A stretch of 64,000 bases of DNA from Actinomycetospora corticicola (GCF_013409505.1 NZ_JACCBN010000001.1:5642001-5706000); one strand, 5' to 3'; positions 7,692 through 16,186 are shown, counted from the stretch's first letter. The notes: generated from the sequence alone by a model not told the origin. Numbers and translations are program-made.

Positions 7692-8885
7692 ATGGCACGT
7701 CTCGCCCAGACCGCCGGCCTCACCGAGGTCCAGGAGGAGATCCTCTCCACCGTCCGCGACTACGTGGACAAGGAGATCATCCCGAAGGCCCAGGAACTCG
7801 AGCACGCCGACGAGTACCCGCAGGAGATCGTCGACGGGATGAAGGAGATGGGCCTCTTCGGGCTCATGATCCCGGAGGAGTACGGCGGCCTGGGCGAGTC
7901 GCTGGCCACCTACGCGCTGACGGTCGAGCAGATCGCCCGCGGGTGGATGAGTGTCTCGGGTGTCATCAACACCCACTTCATCGTCGCCTACATGCTCATC
8001 CACCACGGTACGGAGGAGCAGAAGCAGAAGTACCTGCCGAAGATGGCGACCGGGGAGATCACCGGTTCCTTCTCGATGTCGGAGCCGGAGCTCGGCTCGG
8101 ACGTCGCGGCCATCAAGACCCGGGCGACCCGCGACGGCGACGACTACATCGTCAACGGCGCGAAGATGTGGCTGACCAACGGCGGGTCCTCGACCCTCAC
8201 CGCGGTGCTCGTCAAGACCGACGAGGGCGCCGAGAAGCCGTACCAGAACCTGACGACGCTCCTGGTGGAGAAGCCGCGCGGGTTCGGCAAGGTCGCCGAG
8301 GGGCTCTCGATCCCCGGCAAGATCGACAAGATGGGCTACAAGGGCGTCGACACCACCGAGATGGTGTTCGACGGCTACCGCATCCCGCAGACCCAGGTGC
8401 TCGGAGAGCTGCCGGGCAAGGGCTTCGCGCAGATGATGGACGGCGTCGAGGTCGGTCGCGTGAACGTGGCCGCCCGCGCCTGCGGCATCGCGATCCGCGC
8501 CTTCGAGCTCGGCATCGAGTACGCCCAGCAGCGCTCCACCTTCGGCAAGCCGATCGCCCAGCACCAGGCGATCGCGTTCAAGCTCGCCGAGATGGCCACC
8601 AAGGTCGAGGCGGCCCACCTCATGATGGTCAACGCGGCCCGCCTGAAGGACCGCGGCGAGCGCAACGACGTCGAGGCCGGCATGGCCAAGATGCTCGCCT
8701 CCGAGTACTGCAAGGAGGTCACCGAGGAGTCGTTCCGCATCCACGGCGGCTACGGCTACTCCAAGGAGTACGAGATCGAGCGGCTCATGCGTGAGGCGCC
8801 GTTCCTGCTCATCGGTGAGGGCACCTCGGAGATCCAGAAGACGATCATCAGCCGTGGTCTGCTGAAGGACTACAAGCTGCGCTGA
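7692..8885 (+). CDS. Acyl-CoA dehydrogenase
   Basis: 397 residues with AGGAG 8 nt upstream of ATG 7692. Family motifs: GLMIPEEYGG, the FAD-binding SFSMSEPELGSD and KMWLTNGGSS, RSTFGKPIAQHQAIAFKLAEM, the C-terminal IHGGYGYSKEYEIERLMREA, and IGEGTSEIQKTIISR. The catalytic Glu is expected in the IGEGTSEIQ region or the adjacent helix. It introduces a 2,3-double bond into a CoA thioester, passing electrons to ETF. Gene order with the upstream lyase suggests methylsuccinyl-CoA-like or branched-chain substrates. Classical methylsuccinyl-CoA dehydrogenase is longer, so the substrate stays open. Confidence 0.9.
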   Translation: MARLAQTAGLTEVQEEILSTVRDYVDKEIIPKAQELEHADEYPQEIVDGMKEMGLFGLMIPEEYGGLGESLATYALTVEQIARGWMSVSGVINTHFIVAYMLIHHGTEEQKQKYLPKMATGEITGSFSMSEPELGSDVAAIKTRATRDGDDYIVNGAKMWLTNGGSSTLTAVLVKTDEGAEKPYQNLTTLLVEKPRGFGKVAEGLSIPGKIDKMGYKGVDTTEMVFDGYRIPQTQVLGELPGKGFAQMMDGVEVGRVNVAARACGIAIRAFELGIEYAQQRSTFGKPIAQHQAIAFKLAEMATKVEAAHLMMVNAARLKDRGERNDVEAGMAKMLASEYCKEVTEESFRIHGGYGYSKEYEIERLMREAPFLLIGEGTSEIQKTIISRGLLKDYKLR

Positions 8886-8951
8886 TCCCCGCCCCTGGGT
8901 GGCAGCGAAGCGTCGTTGCTGTCGTCCAGTGGCAGGAACGCCACGTCGTCG

Positions 8952-8987
8952 CGAGGGAGTCGCCCGGTCGCCCGGGTGGCTCCCTCG
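8952..8987 (+). terminator. GC-rich hairpin downstream of the acyl-CoA dehydrogenase gene
   Basis: CGAGGGAG and CTCCCTCG outer arms, with CCCGG/CCCGGG inner arms, form a stem of about 16 bp with two mismatches around a 3-nt loop, 67 bp after the stop codon. No T-tract follows, as is usual in actinobacteria. A smaller hairpin, GTGGC...GCCAC, lies just upstream near 8930. The remaining 8988-9150 holds only the putative promoter region of the next gene. Confidence 0.5.
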
Positions 8988-9153
8988 AGTCGTCTCCGGA
9001 GTGGGCTCTTCGTGTCAGGACGTAGGCGCTGCGCCGTTCGGCCGACCGCGTCAGCGGGCACACACTCCGCGTGGGCACTTTCCACCGGTTCCGTCCGTTG
9101 GAAGGATGCGCGGACCCCGAGAAACGGGGCCGATCAGTCAGCGGAGGTCAGTC

Positions 9154-9672
9154 GTGAGCGCGCCGTTCCTCGGCAACCGTCCCGGGGCCGCCCCCGGGCT
9201 GCCGAACCTGCCCGAGCCGCCGTCGGGCTGGCCGATCGGGTCGTACGCGAAGTACGAGGAGGCGCAGCGGGCGGTCGACCACCTCGCCGACAACGACTTC
9301 CCGGTCGCCGACGTCACCATCGTGGGCGTCGACCTCATGCTCGTCGAGCGGGTCATCGGCCGGCTGACGTGGGGTCGGGTCCTCGCGACCGGCGCGGCGT
9401 CCGGCGCCTGGCTGGGCCTGTTCGTCGGCGTGATCCTGTCGCTGTTCAGCGCCAACGGGTCGTTCGGCGCGATCCTGCTCGGCCTCGGGATGGGCATCGT
9501 GTTCGGTGTCGTCTCGGGCGCGATCACCTACGGCGCCTCGCGCGGGCGGCGGGACTTCACCTCGGCGAGCCAGCTCGTGGCCGGCCGGTACGACGTCCTC
9601 TGCCAGCCCCGCAACGCCGAGAAGGCCCGCGACATGCTGGCCAAGCTGGCGATCGGTTCCGAGCAGACCTAG
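9154..9672 (+). CDS. General stress protein 17M-like membrane protein
   Basis: 172 residues from GTG 9154 with GGAGG 6 nt upstream. After a Pro-rich start comes the 17M-type domain: IGSYAKYEEAQRAVDHLAD, then VTIVGVDLMLVERVIGRLTWGRV. Two adjacent transmembrane helices (about 85-105 and 110-130, rich in Gly/Ala/Leu) follow, and the C-terminus returns to the cytosol with ASQLVAGRYDVLCQP. The arrangement matches the Rv1234-type proteins of mycobacteria, found near the mrp/corA region as here. Function is unknown; the Bacillus relatives are sigma-B-induced stress proteins. Confidence 0.75.
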   Translation: MSAPFLGNRPGAAPGLPNLPEPPSGWPIGSYAKYEEAQRAVDHLADNDFPVADVTIVGVDLMLVERVIGRLTWGRVLATGAASGAWLGLFVGVILSLFSANGSFGAILLGLGMGIVFGVVSGAITYGASRGRRDFTSASQLVAGRYDVLCQPRNAEKARDMLAKLAIGSEQT

Positions 9673-9691
9673 GTCGTCCCGACGGCGGGTC

Positions 9692-9750
9692 GCGAGGTCC
9701 ACGTCAGGCAGGCCTGCGGGCCGTCCGGCGTGCCTGGTGTGAACCTCGGA
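9692..9750. repeat. Palindromic repeat, family A, copy 3
   Basis: GCGAGGTCCACGTCAGGCAGG on the left and GCCTGGTGTGAACCTCG on the right, with a short GC loop. Same core (ACGTCAGGCAGG) and GAGGT/ACCTC outer arms as the copies at 2142 and 2228. It lies between the stops of the convergent stress-protein and SRPBCC genes. Confidence 0.8.
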
Positions 9751-9774
9751 CCCCGCAACGGTCGACGGTCGCGT

Positions 9775-10254
9775 TCAGGCCGTCGCCTTCGCCGTCCACG
9801 ACCGGAAGCGGCGCCAGAAGAGGCGCTGCGAGAACGCCCAGAGCCGCAGCATCCGCGGGTGGACGTGCGCGTCGATGCGCAGCTCCACCTCGGTGCCGCC
9901 GCCCGGCGCGTCGGCTACCCCGATCCACAGACGGGTCGGGCGGAGCAGCCGGAACGAGATCGCGTACGCGCCGTAGAGGTACTGCAGGTCGCGGTGCTCG
10001 CCCTCGCGGATCTCGCCCAGCACGCCCGGTAAGTGCAGGCCGGGGCCGTGGTGGGTGGTCACCACGCCCTCGCCGAAGCCGCCGCCCAGGAACTCCACGC
10101 GCCACGGCGGGATCTGGGTGCCGGTGAAGGTCGCCGGGTCGTTCAGCCACGCCCAGACCCGGTCCCGCGACGCCGGGGTGACGAAGCGCTGCACGTGCTG
10201 GTGGGATCGCCAGCCGGGCGGCGCCGGCTGGTCGGGCCCAGCGAGGTTGCTCAC
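9775..10254 (-). CDS. SRPBCC (START-like) family protein
   Basis: 159 residues starting at GTG 10254. An early helix-grip segment (VQRFVTPASRDRVWAWLNDPATF) is followed by beta-strands WRVEFLGGGFGEG and GEHRDLQYLYGAYAISFRL, ending in a long C-terminal helix (PRMLRLWAFSQRLFWRRFR) that would cap the hydrophobic cavity. This matches the Bet v1-like polyketide cyclase/SRPBCC fold, which binds hydrophobic ligands. No catalytic residues or genetic partner identify a ligand. It is convergent with the stress-protein gene and lies 61 bp downstream of the MFS transporter gene on the same strand. Confidence 0.75.
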   Translation of the reverse strand: MSNLAGPDQPAPPGWRSHQHVQRFVTPASRDRVWAWLNDPATFTGTQIPPWRVEFLGGGFGEGVVTTHHGPGLHLPGVLGEIREGEHRDLQYLYGAYAISFRLLRPTRLWIGVADAPGGGTEVELRIDAHVHPRMLRLWAFSQRLFWRRFRSWTAKATA

Positions 10255-10315
10255 GCCGGGTGATGCTGCCAGGCCGGGCCCGGACCTGCCGTCGGGAAGC
10301 GAGCGGGAACGGGGA

Positions 10316-11791
10316 TCAGGGGCTCGCCGCCCCCGAGGCGCGGACCACCGACAGCGGGGTCGCGACGTCCTCGAGCGACTGGTTCTCCGCCTTCACCCCG
10401 AGGGCGAGGGTCACGAGTCCTCCGACGATCATGATCACGGCGCCGACGATGTAGCCCAGGAACAGCTTCGAGGGGTCGGGCGCGTTCTTGTCGATCAGGG
10501 AGCCGTAGAACAACGGGGCGATCGAGCCGAAGCCCTGCGCGATGGCGAAGAAGACCGCGATGGCCTTCGCCCGCACCTCCATCGGGAAGATCTCGCTGAC
10601 GGTGAGGTACGCGGCCGAGGCGCCCGCCGAGGCGAAGAAGAAGATGACGCACCAGGCGATCGTCTGGGTGGTCGCGGTGAGGGCCCCGGCCCGGAACAGG
10701 AACGCCGAGACCACCAGCAGGCTGCCCGAGAGCAGGTACGTGCCCGAGATCATCGGCTTGCGCCCGAGCGAGTCGAACAGCGGTCCGAGGAGCAGCGGGC
10801 CGAGGAAGTTCCCGATCGCGAACGGGATGTAGTAGAGCGCCGTGTCCTGCACGCCGAAGAAGGTGCCGAGCACCGTGGCGTAGGTGAAGAAGATCGCGTT
10901 GTAGAGGAACGACTGCGTGATCATCAGCGTCGCCCCGAGCGTGGAGCGGCCCGGGTAGGTCCGGAAGAGCACGCGCAACAACGCGAGGTACCCGGTCTCC
11001 TCGGTGGGGGTGATCTCGATGGCCTTGCGGTCGTCGACCGGGGGCAGCGGCTTCCCGCCCGCCTCGACCTCCTGCTCGATGTAGGAGATCGAGGCCTCGG
11101 CCTCGTCGCCGCGGCCGTGCATGATCTGCCAGCGGGGGCTCTCGGGGAGGTTCCGGCGCAGGAACAGGATCGAGAGGCCGAGGACCGGGCCCAGCAGGAA
11201 CGCGACGCGCCAGTCGATCGCGGGGGAGAGGGCGCCGGAGAGCAGCGGGACCTGGACGACCGCGGCGATCGCGGCGCCCGCCCAGTAGGTGCCGTTGACC
11301 GCGATGTCCACGCGCCCGCGGTAGGACGCCGGGATGAGTTCGTCGATCGCCGAGTTGATCGCCGCGTACTCCCCGCCGATGCCCGCCCCTGCGATGAACC
11401 GGGTCAGGTAGATGAAGGCGATCGCCGCGCCGCCGGACCCGATCGTGAACGCGGTGAGCGCCGACCCGCCGAAGTAGATCGCCAGCGTGATCATGAACAG
11501 CCGTCGGCGGCCGAGCCGGTCGGAGATGTGGCCGAAGACCAGGGCGCCGACCACCTGACCGATCAGGTACGCCGTCGCGAGCCCGCCCACCGCGGTCGCG
11601 GACAGGCCGAGCCGCGAGGAGTCCGTGAGCTTGTCACCGACGTTGCTCGCGATCGTGATCTCGAGGCCGTCGAGGATCCAGGCCGTCCCGAGCGCGACCA
11701 CCATGCGGGTGTGGAACGGCGACCAGGGCAACCGGTCGATCCGGGCGGGGATGAGGGAGCGGACGCTCCCCGGTTGATGGGTCGCCGTCAC
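10316..11791 (-). CDS. Major facilitator superfamily transporter (metabolite:H+ symporter-like)
   Basis: 491 residues with about 12 transmembrane segments and an extended central loop (residues about 215-265). The MFS signature GHISDRLGRRRLFM lies between TM2 and TM3, and LFDSLGRKPMISG in the second half is the duplicated copy. The start PWSPFHTRMVVALGTAWILDGLEI with an Asp in TM1 is typical of the sugar/aromatic-acid type symporters. The substrate is unknown; there is no catabolic gene beside it. Its GTG start lies about 150 bp from the end of corA, transcribed in the same direction. Confidence 0.85.
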   Translation of the reverse strand: MTATHQPGSVRSLIPARIDRLPWSPFHTRMVVALGTAWILDGLEITIASNVGDKLTDSSRLGLSATAVGGLATAYLIGQVVGALVFGHISDRLGRRRLFMITLAIYFGGSALTAFTIGSGGAAIAFIYLTRFIAGAGIGGEYAAINSAIDELIPASYRGRVDIAVNGTYWAGAAIAAVVQVPLLSGALSPAIDWRVAFLLGPVLGLSILFLRRNLPESPRWQIMHGRGDEAEASISYIEQEVEAGGKPLPPVDDRKAIEITPTEETGYLALLRVLFRTYPGRSTLGATLMITQSFLYNAIFFTYATVLGTFFGVQDTALYYIPFAIGNFLGPLLLGPLFDSLGRKPMISGTYLLSGSLLVVSAFLFRAGALTATTQTIAWCVIFFFASAGASAAYLTVSEIFPMEVRAKAIAVFFAIAQGFGSIAPLFYGSLIDKNAPDPSKLFLGYIVGAVIMIVGGLVTLALGVKAENQSLEDVATPLSVVRASGAASP

Positions 11792-11937
11792 GAGAACCCC
11801 CTCGCGCCACCGCCGGACCGTTGGTGAGCCCAGCTACACGACGGCGGAGGTGCCCCCGATCCGGCGGTTCCAATCGCGTTCCCGACGGCAGGTGGGCCGG
11901 GTTGCGCCGCCCGGCGCAACCCGTCGTCCGGAATGTC

Positions 11938-13026
11938 CTACAACCACCGGTTCCGACGGAAGGTGCGGAAGAGCCATCCGCAGATCCCGAGGATCACGAG
12001 GACCACGAGCGGATAGCCGAAGCTCCAGTGCAGTTCGGGCATGTAGTCGAAGTTCATGCCGTAGATGCCGGCGAACATCGTCGGCACCGCGAGCAGCGCG
12101 GCGTAGGCGGTGATCTTGCGCATGTCGTTGTTCTGGCGCAGCGTGATCTTCGCGAGGACCGCGTCGACGAGCGTGGTCAGCAGTTCGTCGAACTGGGAGA
12201 CCCGCTCCGCGACGGTGGCGAGGTGGTCGTCGACGTCGCGGAAGTAGCTGCGCACCTCGGTCGGCACCAGCGGCGAGTAGCCCTCGGTGAGCCGCCGCAG
12301 CGGGTTGACCAGCGGCGCGACGGCCCGACGGAGCTCGAGGACCTCGCGCTTCATCAGGTAGATCTGGTCGGCCGAGAAGTCGGAGTAGGGCGCGAACACC
12401 TCGGCCTCGATGGTGTCGATGTCGCCCTCGACCGCGGCGGAGACGTCGAGGTAGGCGTCGACGATGTGGTCGGCCACCGCGTGCAGCACGACGGCGGGCC
12501 CGAGGGCCAGGTGCTCCGGGTCCTCCTCGAGCATCCGGCGCACGCGGCGCAGCCCGGAGTGCTGCCCGTGGCGGACGGTCACCACGAAGTCGCGCCCCAC
12601 GAAGCACATCAGCTCGCCGGACTCGACGATCTCGTTGGCGGTGGTCGGCGAGGCGTGCGCGACGTAGCGCATCGTCTTGAACACCGAGAACAGCATGTCG
12701 TCGAAGCGCTCGATCTTCGGGCGCTGGTGGGCGTGCACCGCGTCCTCGACGGCGAGCGGGTGCAGCCCGAAGACCTCGGCGATGTCCTCGATCTGCTCGG
12801 CGTCGGGCTCGTGCAGGCCGATCCAGACGAAGCCCTCACCGCGGCTGCGGACCTCGGCGATCGCGTCGCGCGGGTTCCACCGGCCCTCGACCCGGCGGCC
12901 GTCCACGTAGATGGCGCAGTCGACGACGAAGGCGGACATGGGCACGTGCGGGACGCCGACACCGGTGTCGAGGGCGCGGGGACGGCGCACGCGGGCGGCC
13001 GTGCGCAGCGAGGGGAGGGCGGGCAT
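11938..13026 (-). CDS. corA: CorA-family magnesium/cobalt transporter
   Basis: 362 residues from ATG 13026, which has GAGGT about 5 nt upstream; longer in-frame options toward 13239 lack this. The N-terminal cytosolic domain (about 30-290) includes WIGLHEPDAEQIEDIAEVFGLHPLAVEDA, the long stalk helix carries QNNDMRKITAYAALLAVPTM, and the pore signature YGMNF (GMN) precedes TM2. Two C-terminal TM helices and a basic tail (RTFRRNRWL) complete the family layout. It forms a pentameric channel for Mg2+ (also Co2+/Ni2+), gated by intracellular Mg2+. The nearby MgtE_N/CBS protein could be a companion sensor. Confidence 0.92.
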   Translation of the reverse strand: MPALPSLRTAARVRRPRALDTGVGVPHVPMSAFVVDCAIYVDGRRVEGRWNPRDAIAEVRSRGEGFVWIGLHEPDAEQIEDIAEVFGLHPLAVEDAVHAHQRPKIERFDDMLFSVFKTMRYVAHASPTTANEIVESGELMCFVGRDFVVTVRHGQHSGLRRVRRMLEEDPEHLALGPAVVLHAVADHIVDAYLDVSAAVEGDIDTIEAEVFAPYSDFSADQIYLMKREVLELRRAVAPLVNPLRRLTEGYSPLVPTEVRSYFRDVDDHLATVAERVSQFDELLTTLVDAVLAKITLRQNNDMRKITAYAALLAVPTMFAGIYGMNFDYMPELHWSFGYPLVVLVILGICGWLFRTFRRNRWL

Positions 13027-13330
13027 GGGTGACCTCGGTTCTCGGGTCGTGGCGGAGGACGGCTCTCCGCGTCGCCCCGGGCCGGAACGCCCGCTCAGGG
13101 GCGTGGAGACGGCCGCGAAGGGACGCGGCCGGTACTTCCGCCGGGGGTGTCGGCTGCCTGCTCGGGGGAGTCCACGTCCACCTCCTGTCTCGATCCATGT
13201 CGCACGGCTCACGCGTTCGTGCTGGTCCGCGCCGTGCACCGATGGTCCATCCTACGACTCGGCCCGCGGCCGCCGCCGTGGGAGTGACGTGCGACGTCGC
13301 CGTCGTCGAGTGAATTCAGGGAGTGGACAC
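13027..13330. other. Divergent intergenic region between corA and the MaoC hydratase gene
   Basis: 304 bp with no convincing gene. It must carry both promoters. A GC hairpin (GGCCGCG, AAGGGA, CGCGGCC) lies near 13110-13130 in the corA leader; I recognise no M-box-like Mg2+ riboswitch there. AGGGAG at 13318-13323 is the ribosome-binding site of the hydratase gene. Confidence 0.6.
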
Positions 13331-13846
13331 GTGCAGTTCGGTCGGTACTTCGAGGAGTTCGAGGTCGGGGCGACGTACAAGCACTGGCCCGGCAAGACGG
13401 TCACCGAGTACGACGACCACCTCTTCTGCCTCATCACGATGAACCACCACCCGTTGCACCTGGACAACCACTACGCGTCCGGGACCCAGCAGGGCCGCAA
13501 CGTCGTCGTCGGCAACTACGTGTACTCGTTGCTGCTCGGCATGTCGGTCGCCGACGTCTCGGGCAAGGCGATCGCCAACCTCGAGGTCGAGTCGCTGCGC
13601 CACGTGAAGCCGGTGTTCCACGGCGACACCATCTACGGCGAGTCGACGGTGCTGGACAAGAAGGAGTCGTCGTCGAAGAACGACCGCGGCGTCGTCGGAG
13701 TCGAGACGATCGGCTACAACCAGGACGGCGTGGTCGTCTGCATCTACCGGCGCAAGGTCATGGTGCCGAAGCGGCCGGTGGCCGACACCCCGGAGGAGCA
13801 GTTCGCCCTGGAGCAGCCGGGCCGCCCGGTGCCGCAGGAGCGCTGA
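13331..13846 (+). CDS. MaoC-family dehydratase, mesaconyl-CoA hydratase-like
   Basis: 171 residues from GTG 13331 (AGGGAG 7 nt upstream). A single hot-dog domain: FGRYFEEFEVGATYKHWPGKTVTEYDDHLFCLITMNHHPLHLD carries the hydratase-2 Asp/His motif (NHHPLHLD), then YVYSLLLGMSVADVSGKAIANLE and FHGDTIYGES. These features match the MaoC proteins associated with the ethylmalonyl-CoA pathway and with CitE-lyase/acyl-CoA dehydrogenase clusters. It would hydrate mesaconyl-CoA or a similar enoyl-CoA, making the substrate of the lyase at 6688. Here it is separated from the lyase and dehydrogenase by the transport genes. Confidence 0.85.
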   Translation: MQFGRYFEEFEVGATYKHWPGKTVTEYDDHLFCLITMNHHPLHLDNHYASGTQQGRNVVVGNYVYSLLLGMSVADVSGKAIANLEVESLRHVKPVFHGDTIYGESTVLDKKESSSKNDRGVVGVETIGYNQDGVVVCIYRRKVMVPKRPVADTPEEQFALEQPGRPVPQER

Positions 13847-13921
13847 GCCGCGGCGAGGTGGTCCTCCCGTCGGCGCCGCGCGGGTTACGCTCACTCCGGG
13901 CGCTGACAGGGGAGGACCGCC

Positions 13922-14431
13922 GTGCTGGCACCGCGGGACATCGACGAGTACGTCCTGCCGACCGAACGGCGGGTCATCCGCTTCCGGCGGCACTGGTTCG
14001 TGATCGTCAACGAGGTCGTCCAGGCGGCCGTGCTGGTGATCATCCTGATGATCGCCGCCGCGGTGCTGCCCGAGGGCCCCGTGCTGTCGAACATGCTCTG
14101 GTACGGCGCCCTGCTCGTGCTGATCAAGGCGTCCTACAAGATCAGCGAGTGGTGGGTCGAGAAGGTCGTCATGACCGACAAGCGCGTGATGCTCGCCGAG
14201 GGCGTCTTCACGCAGAAGGTCGGCATGATGCCGCTCGGGAAGGTCACCGACCTCACCTTCGAGCGCACCTTCATGGGCCGCATCCTCGGCTACGGCACGC
14301 TGGTGATCGAGTCGGCCGGACAGATCCAGGCGCTGAGCCGGATCAGCTACATGCCGGATCCCGACGAGTTCTACGAGGCGATCTCGGAGCTGGTGTTCGG
14401 GGAGAAGCGCCAGACCCCGTCCCGGCCCTGA
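13922..14431 (+). CDS. PH-domain (bPH2/DUF304) membrane protein
   Basis: 169 residues from GTG 13922 with GGGGAGGA upstream. Two transmembrane helices at about 30-50 and 55-75 (VVQAAVLVIILMIAAAVL and MLWYGALLVLIKASYKI) are followed by a bacterial PH domain: WWVEKVVMTDKRVMLAEGVFTQKVGMMPLGKVTDLTFERTFMGRILGYGTLVIESAG. Proteins of this type sit in the inner membrane with the PH domain in the cytosol; their role is not well defined. A 16-bp gap to the PHP gene suggests an operon. Confidence 0.85.
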   Translation: MLAPRDIDEYVLPTERRVIRFRRHWFVIVNEVVQAAVLVIILMIAAAVLPEGPVLSNMLWYGALLVLIKASYKISEWWVEKVVMTDKRVMLAEGVFTQKVGMMPLGKVTDLTFERTFMGRILGYGTLVIESAGQIQALSRISYMPDPDEFYEAISELVFGEKRQTPSRP

Positions 14432-14447
14432 GCCGGCTCGGATCGGC

Positions 14448-15305
14448 ATGATCGACCTCCACCTCCACTCGAACGCCTCCGACGGGTCCGACGACCCGGC
14501 CGACGTCGTCCGGCTCGCCGCCGCGGCGGGCGTGACGACGCTCGCGCTCACCGACCACGACACGACGGCCGGCTGGGCCGCGGCGGCGGACGCCGTGCCC
14601 TCGGGGGTGCGCCTGGTGCGGGGCGCGGAGTTCTCCACCGAGGCTCCCGACGGCAGGGGTGGCCGGGTCCCGGCCCACCTGCTCGGCTACCTGTTCGACC
14701 CCGACCATCCCGCCGTCCTGGCCGACCAGGAGCGCCTGCGGGGCGAGCGGCTGCGCCGGATCCGGGTGATGACCGGTCGGCTGCGCGCCGCGGGGTACGA
14801 CATCGACCCGGAGGCCATCGCGGACCGCACCGGGGCACCCCTCGGCCGCCCCCACGTGGGGCAGGCGCTGCTCGACCTCGGCGTCGTCGGCTCGGTCGGC
14901 GAGGCGTTCCGCACCTTCCTCGCGAAGGACGGGCCGTACTACGAGCCGAAGGCCGACACCCCGATCGACGAGGCGATCGCGACGATCCGCGCCGCCGGCG
15001 GCGTGCCGGTGTGGGCGCACCCGTGGGCCCGCACCCGGGGCGATGTGATCGAGGAGTCGGTCATCGCCGACCTCGCGGGGCGCGGACTCGCCGGCATCGA
15101 GGTCGATCACCCCGACCACACGCCGGCCGACCGGGAACGCCTCCGCGGCCTCGCGGGCGAGCTCGGCCTCGTCGTCACCGGATCGAGCGATTACCACGGC
15201 ACGCGCAAGGAGATCCCGATCGCGGCGGCGACCACCGCCCCCGATCAGCTCGAGGCCCTGCTCGACGGGGCCACCGGCGCGGGAGTGATCACCGGCGGCA
15301 CCTAG
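14448..15305 (+). CDS. PHP-domain metal-dependent phosphoesterase
   Basis: 285 residues. All PHP metal-ligand motifs are visible: DLHLHSNASDGSD at the start, LTDHDTTAGW, RGAEFST, VWAHPWA and the C-terminal GSSDYHGT. The insertion AHLLGYLFDPDHPAV is typical of the YciV/RNase AM group, which hydrolyse 3',5'-nucleoside bisphosphates or trim short RNAs 5' to 3'. A trinuclear metal site is expected. The stop abuts the nuclease gene, whose -10 element overlaps this stop codon. Confidence 0.88.
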   Translation: MIDLHLHSNASDGSDDPADVVRLAAAAGVTTLALTDHDTTAGWAAAADAVPSGVRLVRGAEFSTEAPDGRGGRVPAHLLGYLFDPDHPAVLADQERLRGERLRRIRVMTGRLRAAGYDIDPEAIADRTGAPLGRPHVGQALLDLGVVGSVGEAFRTFLAKDGPYYEPKADTPIDEAIATIRAAGGVPVWAHPWARTRGDVIEESVIADLAGRGLAGIEVDHPDHTPADRERLRGLAGELGLVVTGSSDYHGTRKEIPIAAATTAPDQLEALLDGATGAGVITGGT

Positions 15306-15308
15306 GAT
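15303..15308 (+). promoter_or_regulatory. -10 element for a leaderless nuclease mRNA
   Basis: TAGGAT (TANNNT) overlaps the stop codon of the PHP gene. Seven nt later comes GTG 15316, matching the spacing of a transcript that starts at its own start codon. Confidence 0.5.
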
Positions 15309-15315
15309 GGGGCCG

Positions 15316-16149
15316 GTGAGCGGGCAGCTGAGTCTGGCGGACATGCCCCTCCCGCTGGTCCGGGTGACCCCCGCACGGCTGGCGACCTGGGACGCCTGCC
15401 GCCGCCGCTACCGCATGACCTACCTCGACCGGCCGACCCCGCCGCGGGGTGGGGCCTGGGCGCACGCGACCCTCGGGGCCGTGGTCCACAACGTGTTCCG
15501 CGCGGTCTACGAGGCCCCGCCCGCGCGCCGGTCCCCGGCGGCCGCCGCCCGCCTCGTCGACACCCTCTGGTCCTCCGAGGGGTTCCGCGACGAGGCCCAG
15601 GCCGGGGAGTACCGCGGCCGGGCCCAGGAGTGGGTGGCCCGGTACGTGGCCGAGACCGAGGTCGGCGAGCCCCTGGGGGTCGAGCGTCGGGTGACGGCGC
15701 CGGCCGGCGGGATCGTCGCCGAGGGCCGGGTCGACCGGATCGACGCCGGGCCGGCCGGCGAGGCCGTGATCGTCGACTACAAGACCGGTCGCCACGTGCC
15801 GACCGTCTCCGACGCCCACGGGTCCCGCGCGCTCGCGCTGTACGCCCTGGCGGCGGCGCGGACGCTGCGCCGGACCTGCCGTCGGGTGGAGCTGCACCAC
15901 CCGCCGTCGGGGACGGTGGCCGTCGCCGAGCACGACGAGACGTCCCTGGCGCGGCACCGGCGGGCCGCCGAGACCGACGCCCGGGCCATGGCGGACACCA
16001 CCGACGCCCTGACCCGCGGCGGCGATCCGGAGGCGCTGTTCCCGCCGACGACCGGCCCCGGCTGCACGCGCTGCGACTTCCGTCGCAGCTGCCCCGAGGG
16101 TCGGGCCGCGTCGGCGTCACTGCCGTCGTGGTCGTTCCTCGCCCCGTGA
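15316..16149 (+). CDS. RecB-family PD-(D/E)XK nuclease with Fe-S cysteine signature
   Basis: 277 residues. The nuclease core is visible: GAVVHNVFRAVYEA (motif I His), RVDRIDAG (acidic residue), VIVDYKTGR (the D...DYK catalytic motif) and SRALALYALAAAR (the Q/Y motif region). Four cysteines, C28 in WDACRRRY and C250-x2-C253-x5-C259 in GCTRCDFRRSCPEG, follow the AddB/Cas4 [4Fe-4S] pattern. It resembles the stand-alone RecB-like exonucleases of actinobacteria (Rv2119 type) with no helicase domain. I chose GTG 15316 because of the -10 at 15303; ATG 15307 is in frame but overlaps that hexamer. No cas genes are nearby, so it is not a CRISPR Cas4. Confidence 0.85.
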   Translation: MSGQLSLADMPLPLVRVTPARLATWDACRRRYRMTYLDRPTPPRGGAWAHATLGAVVHNVFRAVYEAPPARRSPAAAARLVDTLWSSEGFRDEAQAGEYRGRAQEWVARYVAETEVGEPLGVERRVTAPAGGIVAEGRVDRIDAGPAGEAVIVDYKTGRHVPTVSDAHGSRALALYALAAARTLRRTCRRVELHHPPSGTVAVAEHDETSLARHRRAAETDARAMADTTDALTRGGDPEALFPPTTGPGCTRCDFRRSCPEGRAASASLPSWSFLAP

Positions 16150-16186
16150 CCGCGCCCGCGCCCACCGCCGCCCGAGGAAGGACGAG

